From: Gracilimonas sp040877545
GTDB lineage: Bacteria; Bacteroidota; Rhodothermia; Balneolales; Balneolaceae
Assembly: GCA_040877545.1 (NCBI GenBank)
Contig: JBBDNN010000064.1
Location: 1-64,000 of the forward strand
DNA: 64,000 bases
Direction: 5' to 3'
Under the pieces are notes generated by a model. That model worked only from the letters and a program-made list of their open reading frames with translations. It ran no database searches and had not been told where the DNA came from. The number at the start of each line of letters is the position of its first letter. Positions within the stretch are counted from its first letter, which is position 1. The position numbers and the translations under genes are program-made. Positions 62,767 through 64,000 of this stretch are shown piece by piece.

Positions 62767-63084
62767 ATGTTATTTGGTATTCCATGGTTCGCAATTATTC
62801 CCATCGTAGCGATAGTAGGCGGCTTACTTTTCGCCTACAAAGAACAAGAGTTAAAATTTGAAGAAAAAAGACTCACCAGCTCACGGGAGGTAAATGAATT
62901 GCGAAAAATTATTCATAATCTTAAATCCCGCATTGAAAATCTTGAGGCAAAAGTCGCAGCTGGTAATACAGACCAGAAAAATTCCGAAGCAGACCCTTTA
63001 AGCAGCATTGAAATTGATGATGAAGTTGAGGCGCAAAATAACGATAATGCGGGTTCTAAAAGAAAGTTTAAAGCTGATAATTAG
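62767..63084 (+). CDS. PspB-like small membrane coiled-coil protein
   Basis: One span (about 3-22) then a coiled coil (SSREVNELRKIIHNLKSRIENLEAKV) and an acidic tail. A strong AAAGGAGGG ribosome site lies five bases before the ATG at 62767; the longer frame from 62713 has none. Layout recalls PspB of the phage-shock response, but the identity is not firm. 105 residues. Followed at eight bases by another protein of the same layout. Confidence 0.7.
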   Translation: MLFGIPWFAIIPIVAIVGGLLFAYKEQELKFEEKRLTSSREVNELRKIIHNLKSRIENLEAKVAAGNTDQKNSEADPLSSIEIDDEVEAQNNDNAGSKRKFKADN

Positions 63085-63092
63085 GAGATCCC

Positions 63093-63440
63093 ATGCCTTT
63101 TGAAATAATGGTTGTTTCAATAATTGCTATCATTTTCGGTACCGGCTTAGTTGCATTTGTTTTGGGTGGAATTTACAGGCTCATTAAAGCGAAAATTGAT
63201 CAGGGAAATTCAACCGGAGAGATAAACCCACAGTTCTTTAAAGCTCTTAGTGAGTTCAAAAAAAATACCGAGCGCAGGCTTACCAATTTGGAAGCGATTG
63301 CTTCTGACCTGGAAGAAGAAAGATACCGCGTAAGCGATAGTGATGAAGATAACAGCCAAATTGAAATAGAAGACGAAAAAACGCGTTCCTCATCCACCAA
63401 AGAAAGCGATGGTAATCTTAGGAACATGTTAAACGAATAA
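63093..63440 (+). CDS. Second small membrane coiled-coil protein
   Basis: One span (about 6-29), helical segment (FFKALSEFKKNTERRLTNLEAIASDLEEERYRV) and acidic/Ser-rich tail. Similar architecture to the preceding gene and only eight bases from it; probably a paired envelope-stress or shape module. 115 residues. Confidence 0.7.
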   Translation: MPFEIMVVSIIAIIFGTGLVAFVLGGIYRLIKAKIDQGNSTGEINPQFFKALSEFKKNTERRLTNLEAIASDLEEERYRVSDSDEDNSQIEIEDEKTRSSSTKESDGNLRNMLNE

Positions 63441-63476
63441 GCCTTATTTTTTATAGGCTTTTAAAAAAAATCTTTT

Positions 63477-64000
63477 ATGAAACTGACTCCACTAGAAATT
63501 AAGCAACAGACATTTGAAAAAGGCCTTCGTGGTTATGATGTGTCTGACGTGCAGGCTTTTTTAACCCTAATGTCGAACGAGTTTGAGCAACTGATAAATA
63601 AAAACAGAGAGCTTGAACAACAGATTGATAAACTTACCGAACGGGTAAAGCATTATGAGCGTGTAGAAGAGGCGCTTCACGAAACGCTTCAAACGGCTAA
63701 AGAGTCGATGGAGCAAAAAATAGGCGGGGCAAAAAAAGAGGCGCAAAATACAATCGAAAAAGCCGAGATGGAGGCAGATGCCATCATTAAAGAGGCAAAT
63801 CATCAGCGCCAACAAGTGCGGCAAAGTATTCTGCGGTTGCTAGACCGGCGCGAGGAGATTATAAATGGCGTAACTTCTTATCTTGAGAATGCTCAAAAAT
63901 CGGTAAAACAATTTAGTAAAGATGAGATGGGGGTATTTAAGCTTCCGAAAGAAGAAAATCTGGATGAAGCTATTGATAAAAGCAAAAAGCGGGCTAAATT
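63477..64000 (+). CDS. DivIVA-domain protein, 3' end outside the window
   Basis: No stop before the window edge. The N-terminal DivIVA motif is LTPLEIKQQTFEKGLRGYDVSDVQAFLTLM (residues 3-32), with the membrane-contact loop GLRGYD. A long coiled coil follows (about 35-130). Organises pole or septum proteins in relatives. ATG at 63477, 36 bases after the previous stop. At least 174 residues. Confidence 0.9.
   Translation, partial: MKLTPLEIKQQTFEKGLRGYDVSDVQAFLTLMSNEFEQLINKNRELEQQIDKLTERVKHYERVEEALHETLQTAKESMEQKIGGAKKEAQNTIEKAEMEADAIIKEANHQRQQVRQSILRLLDRREEIINGVTSYLENAQKSVKQFSKDEMGVFKLPKEENLDEAIDKSKKRAK

Noticed and set aside
59272..64000. An integrase gene or attI on the right side of the array
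   Set aside because: All frames there belong to rnpB, Nif3, YggS and other named genes; no tyrosine-recombinase motif seen.
1..64000. tRNA genes and CRISPR arrays
   Set aside because: No cloverleaf with GTTCGA-type T-loop and no regularly spaced identical repeats were found on reading the intergenic DNA; a tRNAscan run would settle the first point.

Overview
The window most likely comes from a Balneolota/Rhodothermota-type bacterium of the Fibrobacteres-Chlorobi-Bacteroidetes group; this is inference. The clues are TAnnTTTG-type promoter boxes (for example at 61968-61975 and 22333-22340), a ribosomal protein S16 with a long Ala/Glu tail, many secreted or outer-membrane hydrolases, and moderate base composition with AT-rich accessory islands.

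Layout. 1-2001: end of a REP-associated (Y1/RAYT) transposase with hairpin DNA after it, then a chimeric gene joining a restriction-endonuclease-like domain to the RecA-like motor of the replicative helicase DnaB. 2332-7099: translation and secretion core ffh-rpsP-rimM-trmD-rplS-adk. 7235-9688: nitroreductase and a UbiB/ABC1 kinase-like protein. 10244-14226: complete AT-rich restriction-modification island (controller, two adenine methyltransferases, AlwI-type endonuclease). 14341-17440: glycerol catabolism glpD-glpK. 17532-20598: a frameshifted sialate esterase, a nucleotidyltransferase pair and a decayed HEPN/MNT module. 20599-24218: a metalloenzyme, dtd, a dense DnaA-box region that looks like a replication origin, purM, and a HigBA-like toxin-antitoxin pair with a perfect palindromic operator. 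24444-49347: ordinary chromosome (CstA, ion channel, metal transporter, M14 and M50 peptidases, amidohydrolases, arginine deiminase, SmpB).

49547-59271 is an accessory region. From 51502 onward every intact gene is on the minus strand and most are unrelated and small. Copies of one ~100-160 bp element lie just 3' of many of them. The ends of the element read as integron attC sites (TATAAC...GTTATA, GCGCAT...ATGCGC). I read this as a gene-cassette array without a visible integrase (a CALIN), carrying an AraC regulator, oxidoreductase, NTF2-like lipoprotein, VapBC, an antitoxin with a beheaded toxin, a cupin and several unknown membrane or lipoproteins.

59420-59803 is RNase P RNA (minus strand). 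The window ends with a coiled-coil protein that has lost its zinc ribbon, a Nif3-family protein, a YggS-family PLP protein, two small single-span membrane proteins and the start of a DivIVA-type gene.

The most unusual items are the nuclease-DnaB chimera, the cassette array and the origin-like region. No tRNA, 5S/16S/23S rRNA or CRISPR array was recognised.
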